Below the pieces are notes generated by a model. The model searched no databases and had not been told where the DNA came from. It saw only the letters and a list, made by a program, of their open reading frames with translations. A program made the translations under genes and the position numbers. From NCBI GenBank assembly GCA_002245135.1, contig NGBS01000899.1, positions 17,929-81,928 of the forward strand: a DNA stretch of 64,000 bases, read 5' to 3'. Source of the stretch: Proteromonas lacertae (Eukaryota > Sar > Bigyra > Opalinata > Proteromonadidae). Shown here in pieces: positions 37,001-48,723 of this stretch; position 1 is the first letter of the stretch; every line of letters starts with the position of its first letter.

Positions 37001-37934
37001 ACAATGTGGAAGAAATACAGATTACACAGAATAGAACATAATTACAATATAAAACAAGCAATTCAATTCCACAAAAGACAATGTTTGTGGTGGTGGAGAA
37101 GATATGCTGATTTAATGGAAATAGAAAGAACAATTCATGATAATCATAATGTAATAATAGCACAAACTCATTTCGATGCTTGGAAGAGTTATTTCTTTTA
37201 TAAGTTGATAGTTGGTAATAAATATATAAAGAATTGGTATTTTTGGACAAAGAAAAGTAAACTATTGAAAGAAGCTGAAGTTAGATGGTTGACATTAGAA
37301 AAGAGTATATGGTTTGGTCAATGGAGAGATAGTTTATTATTTTCCAGAAATGATGTTATTGCTTCAAGATTCTTCTTACATAAAATGATGTTGAAATGGA
37401 AAAGACATGTTCAAATTTATAAAGGAGAAAAACATTATGTTAAACATTTAGAAGGAACAATATATCCAGTATAATAATTATTATATTTATTATATATATA
37501 TATGCTATATATAGATGTTACAAAGATGGTTGGCTATGGCAAAGAGAAATAAAAAGATAAAAACAATAGTGTTGGAATATGAAGATAAAAATAACCAAAA
37601 GAAGCTAAAGAAAGTGATTAATCAATGGATGATGTATAAGAATAAATCAATAATTACAAGAGATTTCAATAATACAATAAGAGTATGGGAATTGAAAAGA
37701 GGATTAAGGTTAATGAAAGAATATTTGTTGTTTAGAAGGAGAACTGCAAAATTAGCTAAGAAATATTATTCTACAAAGCTATTAAAGAAAATATTTTACA
37801 CATGGAAAGATAAATTCCCTAGTGTTTATATGATATCTACTCCTTCTCCTGTTAAAGGAAGAAAACAGTTCTCACCTTCAGTTCCAAAATTATCAACTCC
37901 TACCAGACTATTAAGAAAGAAATTCTCTCCTTAA
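31002..37934 (+). CDS. SFI1-like protein with many centrin-binding repeats
   Basis: This is a giant gene of about 2200 codons. An N-terminal Ser/Asn-rich part (RISFSPDTHF region) is followed from about 31850 to 37840 by several dozen repeats of about 25-35 residues whose core is an aromatic-Trp-basic motif, for example LFRKWKNYHIKMK, ILKEWKLVPEYYK, LFYKWKLFADYKK and ALLKEWKKNADRQ. This matches SFI1 repeats, each a long-helix turn that binds one centrin. SFI1 forms an extended centrin-coated filament at the centrosome/half-bridge. The C-terminus is Ser/Pro-rich (STPSPVKGRKQFSPS), a likely CDK-regulated tail as in yeast Sfi1. Introns are about 25-60 nt, e.g. near 33764-33805, 35080-35120, 35886-35926, 37460-37514. 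The start is uncertain: ATG 31002 needs one indel near 31050 to enter the main frame. Confidence 0.85.
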
Positions 37935-38168
37935 AGTGTTCTTTTGAAGATAATTATTTAAATCATCTGTTTTGTTGATAATTTATTATATTCTTTACTT
38001 TATGTGTGTATTTCTGTAGATCTAAATAAAAATATTGAGTATTGTTTGGTTATATCTCAAGATATTCAACATTGAATATTAATACAGTGTATTGAATTGT
38101 ATTGCTTTGTATTAATTTCAATTGAATTTTTCTCATCAATGACAAAGTATAATAGTTTTATATAACTG

Positions 38169-39058
38169 ATGTTTAGATATTCAATGTTATCAAGAACAGT
38201 AATGTTTGCTTGTGGAGCAGGAGCAGCTACATTTCTATATACTACTTCAGAAAAGCAAATCTATCTAAGAGTATTAATTTAATGATTTTATTTTTTGTAG
38301 AATAGTCATATAATACAATCAGTTCTTGACTTACAGAAGAAACACCCACAAGTATCAATCTATTTTTACTATTATAGTATCATACATTATTTCCTGATGA
38401 AGATAGCACATCTGAAATATTCAGACTTTATTGGAACAGCTCAGTTTTATATATTCACGATTTAATAGCTGTACACTTTCTTAGCAAGCCAACTCCATTA
38501 CCAGAACGTTTAGTAGATGGTGTTATTCACAATGTAACAGAATTTGACAAAGAAGAAACACCAAAATTGATGAAAGAAAAAGTCAAGACAACCTATGGTG
38601 AAAGCAGAAACAAACTCCAAGATAAACTTAAGAACCAACAAGAGAAGGGAAGAGCAGAACTTGATACACTCAAATCGAAGATGACTGAAACTCAAAGCGG
38701 AATTAAACAAAGAATGAATTATATAAAAGATAAAACCATGCCAGTAAAACCACCAAAGATAATTGATGATGGAACTGTAGTTAAAGCTGAAACTGAAGAA
38801 TATCAAAATGAAGTAAAGGAATTAACAACAACTGATGGTGTTCCATTTTCTGAAAAAGCTAAAGTAATCTTTTTAAGATCATATCATGCATCTAAGGAAT
38901 ATTTAACTTTCACATATCGTGAATTAGTAAAGAAAGGAAAAGAAGCTCAAGAAAAGAAGAAAGTTGCTGCTGAATTACAGAAACAACAACAACAACAACA
39001 ACAACAATCAGAAAAGCCAGAAGAAATAAATGTTGAAACAACAGAAAAAAAGAATTAG
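38169..39058 (+). CDS. Putative mitochondrial/organellar membrane protein, unknown
   Basis: The start is ATG 38169. The N-terminus MFRYSMLSRTVMFACGAGAA is short, Arg-bearing, then hydrophobic, compatible with a mitochondrial presequence and inner-membrane segment. Introns lie at about 38270-38299 and 38352-38377. A middle part (YHTLFPDEDSTSEIFRLYWN, then YIHDLIAVHFL) is followed by a long charged helical region and a C-terminal polyglutamine run and KPEEINVETTEKK. Layout (matrix-side N-terminus, one membrane segment, long helices) recalls MICOS or ATP-synthase accessory proteins, but this is inference from shape only. Confidence 0.5.
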
Positions 39059-39142
39059 AATTTAAAAGATTATATTATTATTATTGATAGTGATTGTTTC
39101 TATTATTATAATTATTATTTGTTAATTTTAATAATACTCATG

Positions 39143-39957
39143 CTATAGTGTCAACATTTGAATATCTTCAGGAAATGAGGTTAATCGAATTAATCCTTCA
39201 ATTTTCTCACAAGACTCAACATAATCTATCCAATAAATCACAGCTCCACTTCCATACAAATCTATATAACCAATAAACTGTTTATCATGATCTTTATAGT
39301 TATGTGGAGATCCAAATTGATTTTTACTATCTATCCAATGTATTAGTTCATATTCGTTCGTTTCAGGGTTTTTTATCATTATAGGTACTACAAATAGAAT
39401 ATCTGGTGTTTTGGTATAAGATAATACTCTTAATTGATCTTCTGTTAAAAATGGAATATTTCTTCTCATTAATTTCTGTTCTAAAATGTATTCTCCTGAT
39501 TTTCCTTCACTATTTGATAATATATCACGACATGCATTCTGTGGATCATTATTTAGACATTCAATCACTTGATTTCTTATTTCTTCAGATTGAATTAAAC
39601 TTGGATCTAATACCATATCTTTTACTTCATTTTTATTGTTGTATTTAGTTTTCAGATAAGCTATTGCTATTTCAAGTGGTGAATATTTCAAAGATTTAGC
39701 TATTTCATATATTGTAATACCTTCCTTAAACTCTGTTACTCTATCAACAACATAATGTCTATATTTCAAATCATACATAAATTCATCCCTATTCTTTATT
39801 TATCAAATACATTAATATACCAATATACACGATAAAAGTCTTTAAAAGAATATCTATTTTGTGATTGTTCAATAATTTTGTCTTCATCTGGTATTTTACA
39901 AGAATCTATATAAATTCTAGCAACGTTTACTAACTCTTTATAAATACTATCCTTCAT
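39143..39957 (-). CDS. CDIN1: CDIN1-like PD-(D/E)XK nuclease
   Basis: The start is ATG 39957. A 32-nt intron near 39830-39799 joins DFYRVYW to DEFMYDLKYRHYV. The N-terminal half is helical with a helix-turn-helix-like segment (GITIYEIAKSLKYSPLEIAI). The C-terminal half carries the Tex-like TPD nuclease motif: EEQLR-type LTEDQLRVLSYTKTPDILFV, then IHWIDSKNQFG and SGAVIYWIDYVESCE. TPD plus ExK-like DSK residues correspond to the metal site of the PD-(D/E)XK fold. In animals the family (C15orf41/CDIN1) partners with Codanin-1 and is mutated in congenital dyserythropoietic anaemia. Finding it in a microbe shows the partner system need not be erythroid. Confidence 0.85.
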
Positions 39958-40022
39958 AACAATTAAAAATTAAAAAATACGAAAATGACAGTAAATTACC
40001 AAAATTGACATTTTTGCATTAA

Positions 40023-40665
40023 ATGGATAAAATACAGCAATTGCTTGATATATATAATGGATATAATTACAAATTATTACCATCAATAATACCTAAATAT
40101 TTCAAAACATTTTATTCAAATACAATGACAAATACACAATTCCTCCAAAAATTACAATCACAAGCGCCTGACGAATGTGATTGTTGTCATACTAATGGTG
40201 AATTACATCCATCCTTTAAATTTGAATATTCATTATTAGAGAAGAAAGCAATAATTAATTATGTCGAAGTATATATTTAAGTTTATTGTATTTAGTTTTT
40301 GTGTACTGATTGTTACAATAGTGTATCACTACCTCAAATATTGAATGTTATGTCAGGTGAAGAAGAAGCAGTTGAAGTCGATCAATTATGCAGACATTTT
40401 CTGATTTGTAATGAAATTAATCCAGATGAACATAATTCATATGATGCAGCACAACAATGCTATTGTGTAGCATATTCTCTAAACATTTTGTTAAAGTATA
40501 TGTCGTTTTCTTTAATTTTATAGTTCATTTCCTTTTATTTTTTTCCTTAAACAGTTTACTTTACCTCTATCAGATGATGTTCCAATAGATGAAGTAATAA
40601 AAGCAATTTTGAATAAAACTGAGAAATCGGTGAAACCAAAACCTAAAAAGCAGAGAAAACATTAA
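40023..40665 (+). CDS. Cysteine-rich small protein, unknown
   Basis: The start is ATG 40023. Introns have 27 nt (about 40269-40295) and 28 nt (about 40499-40526). The spliced protein (about 195 residues) has a CDCCH and FLCTDC pair that could form a four-Cys zinc site, a second Cys cluster (LCRHFLICN, QQCYC), and a basic C-terminus VKPKPKKQRKH. No family is recognised. It is divergent from CDIN1 with about 65 bp between starts. Confidence 0.55.
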
Positions 40666-40909
40666 TTATTTTCATTTTTAATTTTGTTGATGTAATAGAA
40701 TACTGTTTAATTTTTGTATTATTCTCAATCAAAAAATGAAACTCATAAAAATCAAGATATTTGTGGATATTTATAAGAATCACCTTAACTTTTAGTAAAG
40801 TGAAGTCAACATGGCTATATTCGACATTTAAAAAATGTGGTGTACCGAAAACTATCATTATAAATTTTGGCTAACATTCATTTTGTTTGTTTGAGCATTT
40901 CTATTAAAA

Positions 40910-41557
40910 ATGGTATAAATCTTTATATATATTCCCTTGTGAGTTTTGTTATGATATTATATTTTTCGCATCTATTAATATAAATCTATACATCCATGTT
41001 TCATCTTTCTAATTCATTAGACAACCACAAAGAAACATACAAGACATTTAAGAGGTGCAGTAAGCATGGGTCATGGTCGTATCGGTATGTCATTTGTTTT
41101 TTAATGGGTAACTAGGTAAACATCGATGTCATGCTAGTGGTAGAGGTAATGCAGGTGGTATGCATCAACACAGAATCTTATTCGATAAATTGTATCTCAT
41201 AGAATCATATTTATCATTATAGCCATCCAGGTTACTTCGGTAAAGTAGGTATGAGATGGTATCATGAAAAGAGAAACACTGAATACTGCCCAACCATCAA
41301 TCTTGATAAATTATTAACCTTAGTAGATGATAAATTCATTGCTGCTGCCAAAGCTGCTAAAGGAACAGGAAAAGCCCCAGTTATTGATTTAGTAAAAGCT
41401 GGATACTTTAAATTACTCGGAAACGGTAAATTCCCAGAAATTCCAGTTGTTGTAAAAGCCAGATACTTCTCACGTGGTGTATATATATTATTTTTTTAAT
41501 CAATAGGCTGAACAAAAAATTAAAGCTGCAGGTGGTGCTTGCGTATTAACTGCTTAA
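40910..41557 (+). CDS. RPL27A: Ribosomal protein L27A (uL15)
   Basis: Exon 1 is the ATG alone (40910-40912), followed by a 108-nt intron (40913-41020). Further exons are 41021-41084, 41116-41191, 41223-41478 and 41507-41557, separated by introns of 31, 31 and 28 nt. The protein [55 protein letters not shown] and [11 protein letters not shown] is RPL27A across its length (about 148 residues). The frame is intact. The leading intron is long for this genome, as is common in ribosomal-protein genes. Confidence 0.97.
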
Positions 41558-41836
41558 GAATGGAATATAAAATACATAGAAATGCTTTCTTAATATGTGT
41601 TTTTAGTTAATAATGAAAAATCAATAATACTTATAATATTCTCAATCATAAAAGTAAAATAAGGATTGAAATTATATTTACTGAAGTACAAGATTCATAT
41701 TTTAGATAAGATTTGCTCCTAAAATTAAGAAAAAGAAATCGAATGAAGCTTGGCTTGAATATCTTAAAACATATTTCTTGATTTATTCTTAATCCAATAA
41801 GATTTGCATTATTAAAATATTTCTAAATATAAAACA

Positions 41837-43656
41837 ATGGCAGATGAAGAAAGTATTAAACTTATTTTCTATTATAGTTAATCGACATGTTTTTGTTCAC
41901 GGTCCTGAAGCTATAGAATTGGATGGTAGATCAGGATCAAGATATTGGATATATAAATACACTGAATTCTTTCCAAAGCAAAAGCCTTTAAATGATAGGT
42001 TATCAGGTTTTCCATTTGCGATATTCCCAGGAGCTGGTCGTCATCCATCAGAATGTCCAATTGTATTTCTAGTGCAAGTATTCTACATACGCTATTCTTT
42101 TCTAATTATTTTAGGGAATTGGTTCATCATACAAATGGAATTCTTTCCTAGTTCCAACATTAACAGATATGGGTATTACAGTATATATGTTTGATTTCCC
42201 TTTCACTGGAGAGAGAACATTAGTAGAATTAAGTACACATGTTCCACAGCCAGAACTATTTGAAACAACCTGTTCAATGTTAGGCAAAGGTTCAGATCTA
42301 GGTGATAATTTCGTAAGAACACTAGTACAAAGGATGTATGAAGATATATTCTTCATGAGATCTATTGGAATTCAATATTACGGTTTTACCTCTGATAAAA
42401 TTGCATTCATAGGAACATCAACCGGTGTACTACTTAGTGGTTTATTATTTACACGATTTAAAATAGGAGAAAGACTATATGGAATAACAGGACATCTTGA
42501 TTTACCCAAATTCTGTCAAACATATATGAATCTTTTATTTCCAGGTTTAGGAACAACACATATAAATCATGTAGAAGATTGGTTATTAATGGAACATAAA
42601 GAATGGCCTCATGATGGTGCATTGTCCTTATTGATATTACTAAGACAATTAATGGAACCTGCTTCTGAAATATGTAGAGAAATAGATCCATTGACTTATA
42701 TACCAATAGATGGATGTAGTGGAAAGAGAGTGAGATTGTTAGTTGGTAAAGATGATAATACTTGTGATTTAAATGAATCAATAAAGTGTTCTAAGAGATT
42801 TGTAGATGGCGATTGTTATAGTGTACCTGGGTTATATGTATTATATTATATTTTATTTTAATTATGTAATATAGTATCCTGGACCAAATGCAAAACCAAA
42901 TGATCAGTTTATACACCATGTTAGATTCTTTATAGGAACACAATTAGGTGATTGGGCACTTGGATCAAATGCATATTTAAGAGAATTAGTTGATCCATTT
43001 TCAAATGGATTGTATATTTATATTTTTTATTTATATAAAATAGAACTGAATTTTCTAAATCAAAAGAAAAGTGGTATACAGTCGGAGAATTACAGCAAAT
43101 AGAAGATGAAGAAGCAAATAATAAGAAAAGAACAGATTCAGCAACATCAGCAGATACTGGAGCAGTTAGTTCATCAGATGGTAATTCAGTCTTATCATCA
43201 GCTAGTAGTCCATCTTTAATGTCAAATCCAGACACATCCTATCTCTCACCAAGACCTTTAGAAGAAGATTCAAAAGGATCTTATTCTTCATTAAATACAT
43301 CAAATGATGATAATGCGTCAACAATGTCAGGAAGAGGTAATTCTCCAGAACAAGCCAATGTAAATAGTCTACCACAACCACAACCACAACCTCCATATCA
43401 ACAACCTTCACAACAACTACCTCCACCTGTCATTCAAACAAATGCATATAATCCAATACCAACTAATGATTATGCTGGTTATCAATATGGACCTCAGAAT
43501 ATGTATTCTTATCATCGTCCTCAACCTGTATTTAGTCCTTCCAAACCCAAACCTGATATTTCTCAACTGGCAAGAGTGATTGCTGTTTGTCATAAGTGTG
43601 GTAAGCCAATAGCCTGTCGTCAATGTTCTTCACCAAGTCCATATGGTTGTCATTAA
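41837..43656 (+). CDS. Alpha/beta-hydrolase-fold protein with low-complexity C-terminus
   Basis: The start is ATG 41837. A 25-nt intron (about 41853-41877) follows MADEE. The hydrolase-like core shows GIGSSYKWNSFLVPTL, TVYMFDFPFTGERTL, the nucleophile-elbow-like IAFIGTSTGVLLSGLLF (G-x-S-x-G) and RVRLLVGKDDNT as an acid-strand candidate. This overall order (FPGAGR early, then Y/F-P-F/Y-GxR segment) resembles the ABHD18/DUF2048 group encoded by the next gene. Introns at about 42076-42114, 42837-42875 and 43010-43044 are seen. The last about 180 residues are Ser/Gln/Pro-rich and end in HKCGKPIACRQCSS, a possible CxxC zinc knuckle. Activity is unproven. Confidence 0.6.
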
Positions 43657-43840
43657 TAGGATTGTTAAAAATCCTGTTTTATATATTATTTAATGCTGTT
43701 TAAGAATTGTTTATTCTTTAATTTAACCCAATCAAAAACAAATTATATTATTAAAATTAAAATAAAATCAAAAATACATGATGTAAGAACCTATGTTTCA
43801 TACGTCTTGACGGTGAGAAGTAACAAGGAGGAAACTATTA

Positions 43841-45277
43841 TTAACTTAATAAATTTACTTTTTTTCCTGTTATATCTCCAACAACTTGTAGAACTTCTAT
43901 CAAATCTTTATTCCATATACCTCTTTGGAAGAGATAAGAACTAACATGACCACCAGGCATATATTTCAATGTACATTTCCATTGCTTATAAGCAATATTC
44001 TCCATTCGCTGTCTAACGTATTGGTGTGGTATATATAAATCATCTTTTGCACATAACTATTACAAATAACATATAATATAATATTCATACTAAATGAACT
44101 GCTTCAGGTATTACTGGTTTGGGGAATATCTCTAAATCAGTCATGGCTAAGAATTTACTTAGTAATTCTTGCATCGGTTCATCTTTACCATACTTTATTG
44201 GATATAAACAGTGTAATTTCTCTAACCATGGTAATATATTCCTTTTCTTAGCATCTTTTAATAAATCATTCCATGAAACACATGTTCTTAATATTCCCTA
44301 ATAAATACATTATATATATATATATATATATATAATATTATACTCTTGTGAATACTGGTACTGCTGATGGTGGTCCTAACCATGACGAACATCCAACTGG
44401 AAATGGACTTACTGCACTTACCATTGCTGAATGTAGTCCTCCCATACTATTACCAGCTAATGCTACTGGACCATATCCATTATCATTCAACCATCGGATT
44501 AATGAACATGATTCTTCTATTGTAGCAAATCCGAGACATGGCAAATCACTAACATGACTTAAGCGGAAGTAACTCTGTGTTTTTGGTCTTCTATATCCAT
44601 AATATGGTCCTTCTAATAACTATTTTAATAATAATAATTATTGTTATGAATATATACGATTGTAGCTACACCTCTTGCAGCTAATGGATAGGAGACGAAA
44701 TCTCTTCTTCTTTCAAATCCTTCTTCTGCTGTTCCTGGTAGTATTATTGCCACTGGCTTTGGACCTGTATAATTATTATCTTCCCAACTTCTTGGTATAA
44801 CGAATTGGATATAAGCTTTCTTTGATTCTTTGGGTAAATGTGATGCTATTAGTGGATTTGGTGTTTCAAATTGACCTGCTGCAATTGTTACTTCATCATC
44901 ATCATAACGTTTTATCCACTCAATCTAACAATATATAATTACATTTTCATATATACATCTATTTTATTTGGCAACATAAATCTATCTCTATTTATAGCTT
45001 TTTCCTGAATTAATTCATAAAATAGCTTTGGAATTGAAACATCTCCCCTAAAAAAATGTAAAACCGAAAGTATATACCAACCATATTTAAAGAATAAAGA
45101 ATTTGGCACTCTAATATTGCAAACAGCATAATCCAATGCTTCGTGAAACTTCTTACCATATAAATAATCATCAAGCCTAAATATTATTTTGAATATCTGA
45201 TACATGTTAAAAGCTGGCGTTGCTGATTCTAATATATTCCATGAACGGATGAACTTGACCGCTTTTGTTAAATGCAT
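43841..45277 (-). CDS. ABHD18: ABHD18-like alpha/beta-hydrolase
   Basis: The start is ATG 45277. After a helical N-terminus (KAVKFIRSWNILES) come the ABHD18 marks: YIQFVIPRSWEDNNYTGPKP, VAIILPGTAEEGFERRRDF, VLEGPYYGYRRPKTQ, then GYGPVALAGNSMGGLHSAMV (nucleophile elbow G-x-S-x-G) and SSWLGPPSAVPVFTRGI. The C-terminal part has LCAKDDLYIPHQYVRQRM (acid) and MPGGHVSSYLFQRG (catalytic His). Introns at about 44937-44925, 44655-44622, 44340-44299 and 44090-44056 separate exons. It is convergent with the related hydrolase gene, the two stops about 185 bp apart. ABHD18 is reported to act on mitochondrial cardiolipin-type lipids in animals; that role here is inference. Confidence 0.85.
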
Positions 45278-45777
45278 GTTTTATGTTGACCAGGAGTATA
45301 ATTTGGATATATAATGTTACTCAAGAATGGTTTAGATGATAATCAGTACAAATTTAGTGAAGATTGAAGAAGTTTAAAAAGGATTTAAAAATTTCAAAAA
45401 GTTTGTCAGTTTGTGTTTTTTATTTTGTAAGTTCGTTTTATAACTACGTCATCTACTTAGGATGTGTGAATAGACGAGTAAAATGAGCATAATTCTACAT
45501 GACTAATACATATACTAATTTTTATGGTATTATGCACACTTAGAAATTACACATATTTCATTTCATTTTGAATTTAAGTAAATAATTATTTCAGTTATTA
45601 GATGATACATTTTATATTACATGATTTGATAGTTATTAATTCAATATAAACATCTTAATTTATTTCAAGAAAAGGTTTTGTGTTTGAATAAAATAAAGGA
45701 ATAATAATATTCAATACAATGGCTTTGTATTATAGTAAATTGAAAAATCAAAAAAAAGTGAAAGATTTATTAATTAA
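45278..45777. other. Intergenic region, no gene seen
   Basis: About 500 bp of AT-rich sequence separate the start of ABHD18 and the 3' end of SPT5, both on the minus strand. It should hold the ABHD18 promoter and the SPT5 3' processing signals. I see no ORF, RNA gene or repeat in it. Confidence 0.6.
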
Positions 45778-48661
45778 TCAAGATTGGTAGGGGGCTAGAC
45801 CTTGAATCGATTCCATTGATTCAGTACCATCATCAAAAGTCACAAGAACATGTTTATCTTGAATTTGAGCAACTATACCCTTTTTACCACTGTTATAACC
45901 ACTAATTGCTATTACATTTGTAGTATTACCATCAATTGGTTCAGGATTGACATTAGAAATCAACAACTCAACATTTGAATTACCAATATTTACATTAACA
46001 TGAGGATGATTCACAGAAGTAATATATCCTCTTTGTTTATCTTTCGTAATGACTTTAACACCAACAACTGCCCAACTTTGAACAGTCAAATCATCATCAT
46101 CATCATCATCATCGTCATCATCATCATTATCATCATATGATTTGATATTATTACGGTTATTACTACTTGTTGTAGCAGTAGTATCAGTATATCGATCATC
46201 CTCATCCTCATCATTATAATTATAATCAGATGATTGGTTATAAGGTGTTTCAGTTACACTCCAAGCATTAGAAGCATGTAAATCATTACCAGTATAAGCA
46301 GGTGTCATAGATTCATAAGCAGGAGTCTTATAACCTGATAATGATGGTGTTTTAGCAGTATACATTGGTGTTTGAATAGATGACATACTTGTAATATTAT
46401 CACTTCCCATCATTCCACTGATATGATTATTGTCTCTCTGTCTAGCGACTGTAATGATATTGGATCTTGGTACAACCATTAGTTTACCATTACAATGTAA
46501 TTCTATTCTTAATGTATCGGCTGTTACTTGTTTTACATAACCTAATTTGCCTTTATCTATTCCTGATTTGATTTTTACACTTTGACCTACTAATTCATCA
46601 TTTGCACTATATTTATATAATAATTATGATATTTATACTATCTTCTACTAAACATACCCAACGTACTGGTTGTTATTTCATTATTCTCACTACTAGTAAG
46701 GTTTTCACCTTCTTTCTTTACATTTCTATGGTTTGTTACAATTATTCCATTATTCTCGCTTATTTGATTACAGGCTAAGAATAAATATGCTTTATAAATA
46801 TGTTTAATTGTTCCAACACAATGAATATACTTTGAATCTAATAAACTTACTTTATCACCAACTTCTATTGATGAATGTTTACTATCAATTGATTTGGCTT
46901 GAAATGATCTTCCATTCAATTTAGAACGAATAGCTGTGAATTTGTATATTTTCTTTTCATTATCTTGACTGATAATTTCACATGAATCTGGCAATATTCT
47001 TACAATTATACCAGCTTTACCATCATTTATCTATACATATAATAATAATAATAATATATAATATATATAAATATATAATACTCCAACTAAATCATAAACG
47101 CTATAACCATTCGAACTAACTTGTCCAAAATTCACTTCTTCAGATATTTCAGCATCTAATGAACTTACTTTCATATCTCTATCATAACTATCTGAATGTA
47201 TTATTATTGTATCTTGACCATCTTTTGTTTCTACAAATATCACAGTACCTGTTTCACCACTATAATTACCTCTAATTACTTTAACATGATTACCTATTAC
47301 GAAGAACTTACATATTTCATTGAATAACAAACGAACTGAATCACTATTGGATTCTGTATTGATTAATGTTACGATTGCTTCTTTCTTATAATAATCTGTT
47401 GATTTTATCACTCCTAAGGATCCTGTTAATTCACCATTGATTACTCTTACTCTATCACCTATTCTATAACTACTAGATTCAAATTGCTATATATATAAAT
47501 AAAAAAACATTATTATATACATTATTATTGGTTGTTACTACTTGAGTTTGTAATTGATTTTCTTCATCACTATCTTCAGATAAACCATCATCATCATTAT
47601 TATTTGAATTTTGAAACGCCTCTATTTCAGAAACAGTTGGTGTAGTTCTACTCAATGTTTTCAATGACATTTCTTTATATAAGAAACCATTATGAAAATA
47701 TTTATTTCCAAAATAATCCAAGTTACGATTCAATTGTGGATGTTTCCTAGTAGAAGCTTGATACCTTTTCGCATCAAATTTCATCTGTGGAAGTCTATAA
47801 GCACCTTTAGGTTGTGGTCTACCTTCTAAAATTGCATCAAAATCAATTCTTGGAACTATTTTTATATACACTTTACCATCATCAATTAGATCAACTATTT
47901 GTCCAATATCTCCTTTGTATTCTCCAACGTTAATTCGTACAAATGATCCTTTTGGATAGGGAATTGTACGATTTTGAATAATTAATAATTCAGGTGTATC
48001 TTGAACTGATACTAAATTCAATCCATTTTTCATATACAAATAAACATCTCTTAAGTTTGTTAAGGCTGATGTGACGTGTGTTACATTCTCTGCTTCTACA
48101 TAAATATATCCTCTTGTTGCTGAACAGAATGCAGAATGAATATATAATCTGTTTTTGGTATTGTATAATTGCATGAATTTGTTTTGTAAACGCAATACTA
48201 TTTCTCTTTCTGCACCTTCTTTGACTTTTACTGCCCAACATTTACAATCTTCTACACCTGCATATGGATTAATTTCTGATGCTGTAGATCCTATTTCAAG
48301 ATCATCTTTTGCATGAGTATAATTCTCTTCTTCTTCCTCAAAATGCTGTGCTAACTTTTTCATATAATCATCATTACTAAATAAGAGTTGTTGCTGTTCT
48401 TGTCTCTTCCTAACTCTTTCCTAAACGCATTATATTTAAAAAATATACATCTGCTTCACGTCTGGATTCATTAAATGCTCTACTTTGATGCTCTTCTCTT
48501 TCAATTTCAGCTCTATCTTCTTCCATACCTCCATCATCCACATCTTCCTCAATAAATAGTCTACCTTTCTTAGATTTTTTGTTACTTGTACTCTTCTTCC
48601 TCTTTTGTGGTTTTTCTTCTTCATCTGATGGATCATCTGAAAAAATATCACTGTCAGACAT
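45778..48661 (-). CDS. SUPT5H: Transcription elongation factor SPT5
   Basis: The start is ATG 48661 (MSDSDIFSDDPSDEEEKPQK), an acidic N-terminus with a Lys-rich patch. The NGN domain follows (CWAVKVKEGAEREIVLRLQN, then LYIHSAFCSATRGYIYVEAE), binding SPT4. Several KOW modules come next: GSFVRINVGEYKGDIGQIVD, FVIGNHVKVIRGNYSGETG, VGDKVSLLDSKYIHCVGTIK and IKSGIDKGKLGYV. The C-terminal region has TPMYTAKTPSL and YKTPAYESMTPAYTG, the TPxY-type repeats phosphorylated by P-TEFb, an acidic run, and a final KOW (ISGYNSGKKGIVAQIQDK). Introns break the gene near 48425-48450, 47488-47510, 47035-47085 and 46610-46660. It shares a very short divergent promoter with the TANGO6/Rtp1 gene. Confidence 0.93.
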
Positions 48662-48723
48662 ATTAAAATGAGTTTATTTCAAAAAGAAAATGTTGAGTGG
48701 CAAGCCAAGCTTTAATTATTTTG

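Noticed and set aside
43202-43426. Minus-strand Val-rich ORF opposite the hydrolase tail
   Set aside because: It is the shadow of a Ser/Asn/Gln/Pro-rich coding segment.
48668-48700. ATG 48668 as the start of the TANGO6 gene
   Set aside because: It runs into a stop after about 15 codons unless one base is changed, so the in-frame ATG at 48724 was used.
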